Below, in pieces: positions 34,505 through 43,195 of a DNA stretch of 64,000 bases. A program made the position numbers and the translations under genes. The number at the start of each line of letters is the position of its first letter. Positions within the stretch are counted from its first letter, which is position 1. The notes under the pieces were generated by a model. That model was not told where the DNA came from. It searched no databases and worked only from the letters and a program-made list of their open reading frames with translations. The stretch spans positions 124,001-188,000 of the forward strand of contig JAGCLA010000023.1 of assembly GCA_017647225.1 (NCBI GenBank), given 5' to 3'. Source of the DNA: Bacteroidaceae bacterium (GTDB taxonomy: Bacteria > Bacteroidota > Bacteroidia > Bacteroidales > Bacteroidaceae).

Positions 34505-36169
34505 TTATTTCTTCTTCAACTCTTTTGCAATAGCTTTCTCTGCAGAAGCCTTTGCAGTGTTAAGTTTCTTAAGAGCAGCAGCCTCAGCCTTTGCATCGCC
34601 GGCAGCCTTAGCAGCCTTCACTGCATCGTAGAGCGCCCAAAGGTTCTTCTGAGCAACAACCTTCTTCTGTGCAGCTGTATAAGCCTCAGCTTCAGCTTCT
34701 GTTGCAGCCTCAGCCTCAGGAGTTGCATAAGCGTGGCTATAGCCCTTTATGTCGTTCCAGTGACCACGTGTAAAGTCAGGGAATGTAACAGCAGCGCAGT
34801 TGTTGTCCATAGACAATGTACCAAGTTCTGCCAAACAGCACCATTCAGCCATGTCATATACGTCCATATCAAGTGGCAAACCATTCTGCAAGCAGTAAAC
34901 AAGACGTGAATCCATAACGAAGTCCATACCACCGTGACCGAGGTCGCGACCCTTCTCAACATACTTCTTGAGGATTGGGTGGTAGTATTTTGCCATCATA
35001 GCATCCTTCTGCTCGTCGCTCATGAAACCGTGAGCGTTCAAGTTGTCAACCTGAGGAGCGCCTGTACCCTTAAGAGCTTCACCTGAAAGAGCAAGTTTAG
35101 GCTCTGGATATTTTGTTGCGTAACCCTTTGTGCCTGTAAGCTTGAACAAACGGTTGTATGGCTGTGGAGTCATTACGTTGTGCTGAATCTCAACAACCTT
35201 ACCACGTGCTGTACGCATAAGAGTTGTTGTGTGGTCACCATTACGGAACTCATCACATTCCTTACCTGTCTTCTCCTTTACAAGTTCCTTACCGAAGAAA
35301 GGATCTGTATCCATCGCTACCAAAGTAGTGAAACGGTCACCGCGGTGAATGTTCATACACTGAGCAACGGGGCCAAGGCCGTGAGTAGCATAGAGGTCAC
35401 CACGGTTCTCCTTGTTGTATTTCAAACGCCAGTGGAGGTTGTCAACATCGTTGTCTGCAGGGTCTTTCCAATATGCATCCCAGAACCACTCAAGGCTGTG
35501 GATATAAGCACCCTCAGCGCGGATAATCTCACCGAAAACGCCATCCTGAGCCATTGCAAGAGCATTCATTTCATAATCGTCGTAGCAGCAGTTCTCAAGG
35601 ATGAAACAGTGACGACGTGTCTGCTCTGAAAGGTTGATAAGGCTCCAGCACTGCTCAAGGTTCATAGCAGAAGGTACCTCGATAGCAGCATGCTTGCCAT
35701 TCTCCAAAGCACATTTTGCTACAGGATAGTGGTGATTCCAGTCAGCAGCGATGTAAACGAGGTCAACATCGTCGCGTTTGCAAATCTCCTCATAACCTTT
35801 AGCACCATAGTAGATGTCGGCAGGAATCAAGCCTTGTTCACGCAAGAACTTGTTGCACTCCTCAGCGCGCTCATACTCATAGTCGCAGAGAGCTACGATT
35901 TCTACACCAGGGATACGGCAGAAACGGATAACAGCACCGTCACCACGCATACCAAGACCCACGAAAGCAACACGAACGGTCTTGATTGGAGCTACTGCAA
36001 GGTTCAAAACATGCTCCTGACCTGCAGGACGCTCAGGTGTTTCAACAACGATAGTACCTTTGTCCCAATGCCATTTTGTTGAGGGAGAAAGTGACTGAGC
36101 CTGTGCTGTTGTGCCGGCAAATGCCATCACAGCCAATAAAGCTGCACCAAAAAATCTCTTCAAATTCAT
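34505..36169 (-). CDS. GH109-like Gfo/Idh/MocA family glycosidase (putative alpha-N-acetylgalactosaminidase)
   Basis: A 554-residue secreted NAD-dependent glycosidase of the type that removes terminal alpha-GalNAc by an oxidation-elimination route. A signal peptide ends near residue 25 (TTAQAQ). The Rossmann part has VRVAFVGLGMRGDGAVIRF and EIVALCDYEYERAEE; the GH109 core is recognised by HAAIEVPSAMNLEQCW, CFILENCCYDDYEMN, EGAYIHSLEWFW, YATHGLGPVAQCMNIHRGDR, DLGHGGMDFVMD and PDFTRGHW. After about residue 480 comes an extra 75-residue Ala/Lys/Glu-rich helical tail ending in KELKKK, not usual for the family. A good promoter lies at 36266-36296. ATG 36169 is chosen because it starts the signal peptide. 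Confidence 0.88.
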   Translation of the reverse strand: MNLKRFFGAALLAVMAFAGTTAQAQSLSPSTKWHWDKGTIVVETPERPAGQEHVLNLAVAPIKTVRVAFVGLGMRGDGAVIRFCRIPGVEIVALCDYEYERAEECNKFLREQGLIPADIYYGAKGYEEICKRDDVDLVYIAADWNHHYPVAKCALENGKHAAIEVPSAMNLEQCWSLINLSEQTRRHCFILENCCYDDYEMNALAMAQDGVFGEIIRAEGAYIHSLEWFWDAYWKDPADNDVDNLHWRLKYNKENRGDLYATHGLGPVAQCMNIHRGDRFTTLVAMDTDPFFGKELVKEKTGKECDEFRNGDHTTTLMRTARGKVVEIQHNVMTPQPYNRLFKLTGTKGYATKYPEPKLALSGEALKGTGAPQVDNLNAHGFMSDEQKDAMMAKYYHPILKKYVEKGRDLGHGGMDFVMDSRLVYCLQNGLPLDMDVYDMAEWCCLAELGTLSMDNNCAAVTFPDFTRGHWNDIKGYSHAYATPEAEAATEAEAEAYTAAQKKVVAQKNLWALYDAVKAAKAAGDAKAEAAALKKLNTAKASAEKAIAKELKKK

Positions 36170-36265
36170 AATTACAGTTGTTTTAATAAAAATATGTGTT
36201 TTTTCAATATCTATTTCATAATTACAGCGACGCGACCACAAGAGTCAAATCCAATAATTATTTTG

Positions 36266-36296
36266 CGAAGATATACAAAAAATACTAAATCGCAAA
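36266..36296 (-). promoter_or_regulatory. Promoter of the GH109-like gene
   Basis: On the minus strand TTTG (36296-36293), a 19-base spacer and TATCTTCG (36273-36266) match both Bacteroides boxes with one mismatch in total. Initiation near 36259 leaves a leader of about 90 bases. Confidence 0.65.
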
Positions 36297-36328
36297 AAAC
36301 TTAGGGATAGAGGAAAAAATTCCCCAAA

Positions 36329-37609
36329 TTATTCAAGTGTTGAAAAATCAACATCTGGAGCTTCTGCTGTATTACCTTCACGTTCAAAAATTGTACCCGA
36401 CTTCATGTATTCGTCGAAGAAACCTCCCATAGTAAGGAAGAATTTTTCACCTTCAACACCACCATTGTAATCAAGACGTTGCCTATGATATCCTGTTGCA
36501 TCGCAAGTAAAACGTCCTTTTGTCACCGGCATCCACTTTCCATCGGCTGTACGTGCCCACTGATTGCAATAGTATGCTTTTCGGTTGATATAGCCCATAA
36601 CAGGATTGAAGTTCTCCAAGAATGAATGTGCATTAGTGTACCAAGTAGAGATTTTAGGACGACGCCATGATGCTACAAGAACCCATTTACTTTTATGGTT
36701 GTCATAGAAATAGGCTGTATAGACTGTGCTACCATTACCGTCAGGCTTCACACCCATCAAGAAACGGCAACGCTCTCCCGGTTTCCAATCGTAGTGCATA
36801 TAACTCTGACCTCCGGAGCCTTCATTACCAAAATCATTTATCGTTACATTTTCTCCCTTTTTAACGAGTTGTACTCGCAAAGAATCGGGAATTTCTGCAG
36901 GATTGTCTGTTTCAAATGGGCTCCATACCGAAAAGAGCACTCTTCTTTTATGCGGAGTGTTATTCTGCATTCCGAAGTAACCTTCACCGAAGCCACAAGC
37001 CATATAATAGCTGCTAGGGATATCGCCCTCCTCTGGAACAACCACCTCGTTGTAGAACCACTCGACATTCTCGCGTGGCAAAGTGTAACCCATGTGTACC
37101 GATGGACCGCGACGACCGAAATGTGTACTGAAATCAGAACCAACATAAACAACCGGAGCCACACTGCCGTCCACAACAACGGCTGCTACATTACCGAAAT
37201 CATCGCCTTTGTTTATCTTAACGCCACGAATATCAACCTTTACATATCCAGGGGTTTTTACCTTGAATGTACCAACCTTCACACGTGTAAGCACGTCGCT
37301 GTCAAGTTTAATTTTCTTCTTTTTTCCCAAAAGAGAAACCTCTATCTGCGAGTTTCCTTTTGCCTGAAGCGCGATATTCATCTTGCCACTTTTCTCTGTT
37401 CTAAAGTAGAAACTAATAACAGCTCCGGAATCATTCCAATTGCGTATTGCACAATTATTCTCGTCTATAAAAACATCTCCTTCAGAAGCTGATGTCACAT
37501 ACGCGTTACCGGATAAAGCAACAAAACTCTCACTCTGAGCCAAAACTGGCAAAGTTGGAAGTAAGGCTATAGCCAATACCAACTGTAAAAAAAGATTTTT
37601 CCAATTCAT
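36329..37609 (-). CDS. Secreted DUF3472 protein with DUF5077-like N-domain
   Basis: A 426-residue exported protein. The signal peptide runs to about residue 25 (LPVLAQ). Residues 30-140 resemble the DUF5077 beta domain (NCAIRNWNDSGAVISFYFRT), and residues 150-400 the DUF3472 domain with HMGYTLPRENVEWFYNEVVV, GFGEGYFGMQNNTPHKRRVL, SGGQSYMHYDWKPGERCRFL. Both domains are common next to carbohydrate-active enzymes in Bacteroidetes and are probably carbohydrate-related, but no activity is established. It starts 25 bases after the MORN gene and precedes the GH109-like gene. ATG 37609 is used instead of the frame start at 37630. Confidence 0.82.
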   Translation of the reverse strand: MNWKNLFLQLVLAIALLPTLPVLAQSESFVALSGNAYVTSASEGDVFIDENNCAIRNWNDSGAVISFYFRTEKSGKMNIALQAKGNSQIEVSLLGKKKKIKLDSDVLTRVKVGTFKVKTPGYVKVDIRGVKINKGDDFGNVAAVVVDGSVAPVVYVGSDFSTHFGRRGPSVHMGYTLPRENVEWFYNEVVVPEEGDIPSSYYMACGFGEGYFGMQNNTPHKRRVLFSVWSPFETDNPAEIPDSLRVQLVKKGENVTINDFGNEGSGGQSYMHYDWKPGERCRFLMGVKPDGNGSTVYTAYFYDNHKSKWVLVASWRRPKISTWYTNAHSFLENFNPVMGYINRKAYYCNQWARTADGKWMPVTKGRFTCDATGYHRQRLDYNGGVEGEKFFLTMGGFFDEYMKSGTIFEREGNTAEAPDVDFSTLE

Positions 37610-37634
37610 CGTAAAAATATTAATTATCATACAT

Positions 37635-38282
37635 TTATTCTACCTTGCTGTCACCTACCCATTTGCCATAATACACCATACGGCCCGATTTGATAAGCAT
37701 ACCATATCCATTGCGATAGCCCTCCTTGTAATGGCCATACCACATGTCACCGTTTGTCCAGCAATATACACCGTAGCCATGACGCTTGCCGTTATAAAAT
37801 TCGCCATAATAGATGTCGCCGTTGGCGTATGTTTCCTGCTTGAAAGAATATGGGGATTCTTTGCCGTCCCTTGTTGCAATATAAGGATATGAGAGTGCCA
37901 TATTACCCTCTATTGTATGTAGGCGCACGATATTGCCGGTATAAAGGTCGTAAACGACATAATTGTCCTTACTGCCGACCTTTGCCACATCTTCGGAAAC
38001 GATAAGTCCAAAAAGGAGCTCGCCTTTTCTATACTGTCCAAAGGATTTTGAACCGTTTGACGAGAGGTAATAACCCCAGCCATAAAGGGCATTGTCGATG
38101 AGCGTACCTATATATTGCCCCTGACTGTTCGATATGAACCTCACTTCGGAAGCCTCGTTCACATAATCACAAAAAACAGCCTGCAGCTGATCGCACATAT
38201 CGTCATACAACCTTTCGGGCTGGTTCTGCGCATACAGAGCAAACGAGAACATTGACATCAAAGAGATAAGAATATATTTCAT
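37635..38282 (-). CDS. Secreted MORN-repeat protein
   Basis: A 215-residue protein with a signal peptide (MKYILISLMSMFSFALYAQ) and about three to four MORN motifs in the last 80 residues (GDIYYGEFYNGKRHGYGVY, GDMWYGHYKEGYRNGYGML, YYGKWVGD). MORN repeats form beta-hairpin ribbons that bind lipids or proteins. The first half is unrecognised. The ATG at 38282 overlaps the nadD stop (TGATG), which points to translational coupling, although no link to NAD synthesis is evident. A GTG three bases earlier is a less likely start. Confidence 0.82.
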   Translation of the reverse strand: MKYILISLMSMFSFALYAQNQPERLYDDMCDQLQAVFCDYVNEASEVRFISNSQGQYIGTLIDNALYGWGYYLSSNGSKSFGQYRKGELLFGLIVSEDVAKVGSKDNYVVYDLYTGNIVRLHTIEGNMALSYPYIATRDGKESPYSFKQETYANGDIYYGEFYNGKRHGYGVYCWTNGDMWYGHYKEGYRNGYGMLIKSGRMVYYGKWVGDSKVE

Positions 38283-38857
38283 CACTTATACAATTTATTT
38301 TCCTTTATATAATTTTCGACAGCAGGATGCACCAAAGCCGATATGCTGTTTCCATTTTTTACCAAATCGCGTATCTGCGTAGAGCTGACATCGTACAGTT
38401 TCGCCGGCAACCAGACAACACTTTCGGGAACAGCCATCGCATTACTGTTGTCACGCGGATATACCACCACCTTATACCGTTCAAGTATCTCTTCGTGCTT
38501 ATACCACTTGTCAAACTTCTCCCAATTGTCGGCTCCTATAAGAAGAATGAATTCCCTGTCGGGATAATTTTCCTCAAGCGCCTTCAAAGTGTTTATCGTA
38601 TATGAAGGACGAGGAAGAGTGAATTCAAAATCACTCGCACGGAATTTGTCATTCCCCTCAATTGCCAGGCAGACCATCTGCAACCTGACATTCTCGTCAC
38701 TTAAAGAACTCTGCTGCTTATGCGGGTTCTGTGGCGACACCAAGAACCACACCTCGTCGGCCAATCCCGAACTGCAGACCTCGGATGCAAGCGACAGATG
38801 CCCTACATGTATAGGGTCAAAACTGCCACCGAATATGACTGTCCTTATCTTACTCAT
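38282..38857 (-). CDS. nadD: Nicotinate-nucleotide adenylyltransferase
   Basis: Adenylates nicotinate mononucleotide in NAD synthesis. The 191-residue protein has the nucleotidyltransferase motif FGGSFDPIHVGHLSLA (GxFxPxHxGH), LVSPQNPHK, and the C-terminal DVSSTQIRDLVKNG, equivalent to the SSTxIR signature. Its start overlaps the end of gmk by 8 bases, and its stop overlaps the MORN gene start. The enzyme is cytoplasmic and normally essential. Confidence 0.95.
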   Translation of the reverse strand: MSKIRTVIFGGSFDPIHVGHLSLASEVCSSGLADEVWFLVSPQNPHKQQSSLSDENVRLQMVCLAIEGNDKFRASDFEFTLPRPSYTINTLKALEENYPDREFILLIGADNWEKFDKWYKHEEILERYKVVVYPRDNSNAMAVPESVVWLPAKLYDVSSTQIRDLVKNGNSISALVHPAVENYIKENKLYK

Positions 38858-39416
38858 TCAAGAATTTCTCAACAACAGCAAGCACCTCTTTCTTTGCGGC
38901 ATCAAGGTCATCGTTCACAATAACCCTGTCGGCAAATTTAGAAAATGTCATCTCATATTCAGCCTTGCTTACACGACGTTCAATCTCTTCGGGCAAGGTA
39001 TCGCCACGACGCACAAGACGTTCGCGCAACACCTCTATCGACGGAGCCTGGACAAAGATAAAAAGAGCACGCTCGCCATAGTATTTCTTCAGGTTACAGC
39101 CACCCTTGACATCAACATCGAACAATATGTTCTGCATCTCCAATTGACGCTCAACCTGTGATTTGAGCGTGCCATAGAAACGTCCAGGATAAACCTCTTC
39201 GTACTCGACGAAATCGTCGGCCGCTATACGGGCACGGAATTCATCGGGAGTAAAGAAGAAATAATCGACACCATGCTGTTCCGTACCACGCGGTGGACGG
39301 CTTGTAGCCGAAACCGAAAAACCGAACGACGAATCATTATCCATTAAAAAATGAACCAACGTTGACTTGCCGGAGCCTGACGGAGCTGAAAATATAACAA
39401 CCTTTCCTTTTTTCAT
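38850..39416 (-). CDS. gmk: Guanylate kinase
   Basis: Phosphorylates GMP to GDP. The 188-residue protein shows the P-loop FSAPSGSGKSTLVHFL, the GMP-binding SATSRPPRGTEQHGVDYFF, FVEYEEVYPGRFYGT and DVDVKGGCNLKK. It lies 6 bases after yicC and overlaps nadD by 8 bases, in a yicC-gmk-nadD order that is widespread in Bacteroidetes. Confidence 0.96.
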   Translation of the reverse strand: MKKGKVVIFSAPSGSGKSTLVHFLMDNDSSFGFSVSATSRPPRGTEQHGVDYFFFTPDEFRARIAADDFVEYEEVYPGRFYGTLKSQVERQLEMQNILFDVDVKGGCNLKKYYGERALFIFVQAPSIEVLRERLVRRGDTLPEEIERRVSKAEYEMTFSKFADRVIVNDDLDAAKKEVLAVVEKFLNE

Positions 39417-39422
39417 AATTCT

Positions 39423-40298
39423 TTACATTACATTAAGAACCTGCTCTTTAATCTGCTCAAGTTCATCTTTCATTTTTACTACGATATTCTGCATTTCGGC
39501 ATTGTTGCTCTTGCTGCCGAGAGTGTTTATCTCACGTCCCATTTCCTGCGCGATAAAGCCAAGTTTCTTACCCTGACCAACACCTTCGTTCATTGTAGTC
39601 ATAAAGTATTCCAAATGGTTGCTCAATCGCTGTTTTTCCTCGTTTATATCGAGCTTTTCAATGTAGAAGATAAGTTCCTGTTCAAAGCGGTTCTTATCAT
39701 ATTCAAGACCTACAAGCTTTTCAAGAGCGTCCTTTATGCGAGCGCGTATTTTCTCGACTCTCTCTTTTTCATAAGGCTCAACAGAAGCCAACAAAGAGGT
39801 GATATTGGCAATTTTATCACAAAATTTCTTTGACAAAGCTTCGCCTTCCTGCTTGCGGAACGACATCAGTTCAGCCAAGGCATTGTTCAGGCACTGTAAT
39901 ACAACCGCCCACTCTTCGTCACCTACTTCGTATATCTCCTTACGGGCAACGACATCGGGCATGCGCAACAACACCTCGAAAATATTTTCGGGCAAAGCAA
40001 TACCAGTCTGCTCCGAAGCATTTTTCATCTGGTTGGCATAGGCCTGCATCACAGCGACATTTATTGACGGCAGTTCAACCTTTTCGCCCTGTTCAACCCA
40101 AATTGCCAAGTCAACCTTTCCACGCTCAAGCACGCTTGTAACAAGAGTACGCACCTCCATTTCACGGCTTTTATACTGTGGAGCCATGCGGGTAGAAAGA
40201 TCCATAGCCTTTCCGTTGAGAGAGCGAACCTCAACACATATCTTCTTGTCTTCATAAATGGCTACCGATTTGCCGTAGCCTGTCATTGAATATATCAT
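39423..40298 (-). CDS. YicC family endoribonuclease-like protein
   Basis: A 291-residue cytoplasmic protein with the YicC N-terminal domain (MIYSMTGYGKSVAIYEDKKI, EVRSLNGKAMDLSTRM) and the DUF1732 C-terminal domain (GREINTLGSKSNNAEMQNIV, VVKMKDELEQIKEQVLNV). E. coli YicC has been reported as an endoribonuclease that promotes small RNA decay; the same role here is inferred from family. It is the first gene of the unit that includes gmk and nadD, behind a promoter at 40372-40403. Confidence 0.92.
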   Translation of the reverse strand: MIYSMTGYGKSVAIYEDKKICVEVRSLNGKAMDLSTRMAPQYKSREMEVRTLVTSVLERGKVDLAIWVEQGEKVELPSINVAVMQAYANQMKNASEQTGIALPENIFEVLLRMPDVVARKEIYEVGDEEWAVVLQCLNNALAELMSFRKQEGEALSKKFCDKIANITSLLASVEPYEKERVEKIRARIKDALEKLVGLEYDKNRFEQELIFYIEKLDINEEKQRLSNHLEYFMTTMNEGVGQGKKLGFIAQEMGREINTLGSKSNNAEMQNIVVKMKDELEQIKEQVLNVM

Positions 40299-40315
40299 TT
40301 CTGTCGTTTTGGTTA

Positions 40316-40329
40316 TGCAGCACGCTGCA
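40316..40329. promoter_or_regulatory. 14-bp palindromic site in yicC leader
   Basis: TGCAGC-AC-GCTGCA has perfect 6-base arms. It lies between the predicted yicC start site (about 40365) and the ATG (40298). It could be an operator or a small hairpin near the ribosome-binding region. Confidence 0.3.
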
Positions 40330-40371
40330 CTTTTTGTAAAATTAAACTCAAAAGCCTTTCAGGCACTTTTG

Positions 40372-40403
40372 CAAAAGTATAGATTTATTTGGAAACGAGC
40401 GAA
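40372..40403 (-). promoter_or_regulatory. Promoter of the yicC-gmk-nadD unit
   Basis: On the minus strand TTCG (40403-40400), a 20-base spacer, then TACTTTTG (40379-40372), a perfect -7 box. Initiation near 40365 leaves a leader of about 67 bases. Confidence 0.6.
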
Positions 40404-40484
40404 AATAGAAGGGATTTTTACACAGCGAATAATTAAACTTACTTAAAAAATACTATTTAATAGCAAGTTATCCCATATAATTTG

Positions 40485-40492
40485 TATTTTTG
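40485..40492 (+). promoter_or_regulatory. -7 box upstream of tsaB
   Basis: TATTTTTG matches the -7 consensus exactly, 48 bases before the tsaB ATG. No TTTG is found at 19-21 bases upstream. It probably drives the long + strand unit from tsaB onward. Confidence 0.5.
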
Positions 40493-40539
40493 CATTTTAA
40501 GCCACACCAAATGGCAAAAGCCAATTAAACAAAACAGAG

Positions 40540-41244
40540 ATGACAACAATCATATTACACATTGAAGCCTCTACAGAAACCTGTTCTGTAGCATTGAGCC
40601 AAGATGGCCACGTATTCTTTGAGAGAGTCAACCGCGACGAGCGTTCGCACGCCAAAGTGCTTGCACCATTCGTTGAAGAGGCTTTGCAGAACGCCGACAG
40701 CCAGGGAGCAAAGATAAATGCCGTTGCATTGAGCTGCGGCCCCGGCTCTTACACAAGCTTGCGCATAGCCTCATCAACAGCCAAAGGAGTATGCTACGGA
40801 CGCAACATTCCACTGATTGCCATACCGACAACCGCCATAATGTGTGTTCCGGTATTGTTCAGGGACGATATTCCCGAAGAGGCTTTGCTCTGCCCAATGA
40901 TTGATGCCCGACGTACAGAGGTTTACGCGACAATTTATGACCGCGCCCTCGGTGTTGTCAAGCCTACACATGCCGAAGTGGTAACAGAAGAGAGCTTCAA
41001 GGAATTCCTTGACAAGCAGCCGATATACTTTTTCGGAAACGGCGCGGAGAAGTGCAAGGAGATAATAAAGCACCCTAATGCACATTTCCTCGACGGTCAT
41101 CGCAACCCAATGGCAAAAAACATGATGCCACTCGCCGAAAGAGCATGGTTTGACGAAAAGTTCGAGGATATTGCCTATTTTGAGCCTTTCTACCTAAAGA
41201 ACTTTGTTGCCACCAAGCCCAAAGAACTATTGAAGAATAATTAA
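40540..41244 (+). CDS. tsaB: tRNA threonylcarbamoyladenosine synthesis protein TsaB
   Basis: A non-catalytic partner of TsaD in making t6A37 on ANN-decoding tRNAs. The 234-residue ASKHA-fold protein opens with LHIEASTETCSVALSQDG and has ERSHAKVLAPFVEEAL and SCGPGSYTSLRIASSTAKG, the typical TsaB signature. It lies 15 bases before the DUF4290 gene and heads a + strand unit reaching to 49642. Confidence 0.94.
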   Translation: MTTIILHIEASTETCSVALSQDGHVFFERVNRDERSHAKVLAPFVEEALQNADSQGAKINAVALSCGPGSYTSLRIASSTAKGVCYGRNIPLIAIPTTAIMCVPVLFRDDIPEEALLCPMIDARRTEVYATIYDRALGVVKPTHAEVVTEESFKEFLDKQPIYFFGNGAEKCKEIIKHPNAHFLDGHRNPMAKNMMPLAERAWFDEKFEDIAYFEPFYLKNFVATKPKELLKNN

Positions 41245-41259
41245 AACAGCATATTGGTT

Positions 41260-41874
41260 ATGATGGAATACAATACCAACCAAAAGAAACTTGCATTGCC
41301 CGAATACGGACGTTCAGTGCAGAAGATGGTCGATCATGCCTTGACCATTGAGGACCGCGAAGAACGCCAGAAATGCGCTCAGACCATTGTACGCATAATG
41401 GGCAGTATGTTCCCCAACACACGCAACCTGCCCGATTACGAGCGTAAGCTGTGGGATCATCTTGCAATAATGTCGGACTTTATGCTTGATATCGATTACC
41501 CGTTCGAAGTCATAAAGAAGGAGGAATTCCGCACACCGCCTGAAAGAATACCATACCAGACCGGCGAGATAAGGAACAGACACTACGGACGTATCGTAGA
41601 GGCCATGATTGAGCATGCCTGCACTTTGGAGGAGGGAGAAGAGAAGGAACAGCTTGTAGAGCTTATCCTTGTCCAGATGAAAAAGAACTACATCGCATGG
41701 AACAAAGACGGAGTTGAAGACAGCAAAATTCTTGAAGACCTTCGCATCTACACCAAGGGAGCCATAGATATAAACGGCAAAGAGATTAGGCTCAACACAA
41801 ACAGCAACAGCCAGCGCAACAACGCCAAGCGCAACGGCACGAACAACAAAAAGAACTTCAAACGAAAATTCTAA
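41260..41874 (+). CDS. DUF4290 family protein
   Basis: A 204-residue cytoplasmic protein of a family restricted to Bacteroidetes, with no known function. The region MEYNTNQKKLALPEYGRSVQ, IMGSMFPNTRNLPDYERKLWDHLAIM and HYGRIVEAMIEHACTLEEGEEK is helical and highly typical. The last 25 residues are Asn/Lys/Arg-rich and probably disordered, perhaps nucleic-acid binding. ATG 41260 is chosen over TTG 41254. It stands 15 bases from both tsaB and murA; the constant link with murA in this phylum hints at a core role. Confidence 0.88.
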   Translation: MMEYNTNQKKLALPEYGRSVQKMVDHALTIEDREERQKCAQTIVRIMGSMFPNTRNLPDYERKLWDHLAIMSDFMLDIDYPFEVIKKEEFRTPPERIPYQTGEIRNRHYGRIVEAMIEHACTLEEGEEKEQLVELILVQMKKNYIAWNKDGVEDSKILEDLRIYTKGAIDINGKEIRLNTNSNSQRNNAKRNGTNNKKNFKRKF

Positions 41875-41889
41875 CAGGACAGTAACTAT

Positions 41890-43194
41890 ATGGCATCATT
41901 CATTATAGAGGGTGGACACAGCCTACATGGAGAGATAACTCCACAGGGAGCAAAAAACGAAGTTTTGCAGGAGATTTGTGCGACCTTGCTTACAAGCGAG
42001 AAAGTTACAATAGAGAACATTCCCGACATAGCCGACGTAAACAACCTTATTAACCAGTTGATTAACATGGGAGTTTCGGTAACCCGTAACGGAGTCGGCT
42101 GTTTCACATTCCAGGCCAACAATGTAAACCTCAACTACATCGACAGCGAGGAGTACATCAACGGATGTTCGCGTTTGAGAGGCTCGGTAATGTTCATAGG
42201 CCCTCTTTTAGGACGATTCGGCAAGGCTACGATGTCGGAACCCGGTGGTGACAAGATAGGTCGCCGCCGCCTTGACACGCACATTATCGGTCTTCAGAAA
42301 CTTGGAGCCGAGTTCTCTTTCGACATCGAGAAGAGAGTGTATCGCATGAATGCCAAGAGGCTCAAAGGCTGTTCAATGCTGCTTGACGAGGCTTCGGTAA
42401 CAGGTACGGCAAACATTATAATGGCTGCTGTACTCGCAGAAGGTACAACAACCATATACAATGCCGCATGTGAGCCATATATACAGCAGCTCTGCAAGAT
42501 GCTCAACAAAATGGGTGCAAAAATTTCGGGCATAGCAAGCAACCTGATAACCATCGAGGGTGTAAAAGAACTCGGCGGTTGCACACAACGAGCATTGCCC
42601 GACATGATTGAGGTGGGAAGTTTCATTGGAATGGCAGCCATGACAAAGAGCGAACTGACCATCAAGAATGTTTCCTTTGAGAACCTCGGAATAATCCCCG
42701 ACAGTTTCCGTCGCCTTGGAATAAAATTTGAACAACGAGGTGATGATATATACATTCCTGCACAGGAGCACTACGAGATAGAGTCATTTATTGACGGCTC
42801 CATAATGAACATAAGCGACGCCCCCTGGCCGGGTTTGACACCAGACCTATTGAGCGTGCTGTTGGTAACATCAATACAGGCAAAAGGCAGCGTGCTTATA
42901 CACCAGAAGATGTTTGAGAGCCGTCTTTTCTTTGTCGATAAGTTGATTGATATGGGAGCGCAGATTATTCTATGTGACCCACACCGCGCAGTAGTCATCG
43001 GCCATGACAGACAGTTCACGCTAAAACCGCGTTCAATGAGTTCGCCCGACATCAGAGCCGGTATCGCATTGCTTATTGCAGCTATGAGCGCAGACGGAGT
43101 GAGCCGCATCGACAACATAGAACAGATTGACAGAGGATATCAGAACCTCGAAGAGAGATTGAACAGCATTGGTGCCAAAATAACACGTTCATAA
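41890..43194 (+). CDS. murA: UDP-N-acetylglucosamine 1-carboxyvinyltransferase
   Basis: Adds enolpyruvate to UDP-GlcNAc, the first committed step of peptidoglycan synthesis. The 434-residue protein has GEITPQGAKNEVLQEICATL with the substrate-binding Lys-Asn, and the active loop GCSRLRGSVMFIGPLLGRFG, where the usual Cys of the active-site loop is not obvious at the RGSVM position. Further motifs are PGGDKIGRRRLDTHIIGLQKLG and DIRAGIALLIAAM. rimM starts 1 base after the stop. The missing loop Cys would be consistent with a Cys-to-Asp type enzyme, which is naturally less sensitive to fosfomycin; this needs alignment. Confidence 0.95.
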   Translation: MASFIIEGGHSLHGEITPQGAKNEVLQEICATLLTSEKVTIENIPDIADVNNLINQLINMGVSVTRNGVGCFTFQANNVNLNYIDSEEYINGCSRLRGSVMFIGPLLGRFGKATMSEPGGDKIGRRRLDTHIIGLQKLGAEFSFDIEKRVYRMNAKRLKGCSMLLDEASVTGTANIIMAAVLAEGTTTIYNAACEPYIQQLCKMLNKMGAKISGIASNLITIEGVKELGGCTQRALPDMIEVGSFIGMAAMTKSELTIKNVSFENLGIIPDSFRRLGIKFEQRGDDIYIPAQEHYEIESFIDGSIMNISDAPWPGLTPDLLSVLLVTSIQAKGSVLIHQKMFESRLFFVDKLIDMGAQIILCDPHRAVVIGHDRQFTLKPRSMSSPDIRAGIALLIAAMSADGVSRIDNIEQIDRGYQNLEERLNSIGAKITRS

Positions 43195-43195
43195 G

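Noticed and set aside
36166..36231. Direct repeat TTCATAATTACAG before the GH109-like gene
   Set aside because: Only 13 bases in AT-rich sequence, one copy overlapping the start codon; likely chance.
36695..37492. A 265-residue frame on the + strand
   Set aside because: It is antisense to the DUF3472 gene and has the composition of a shadow frame.
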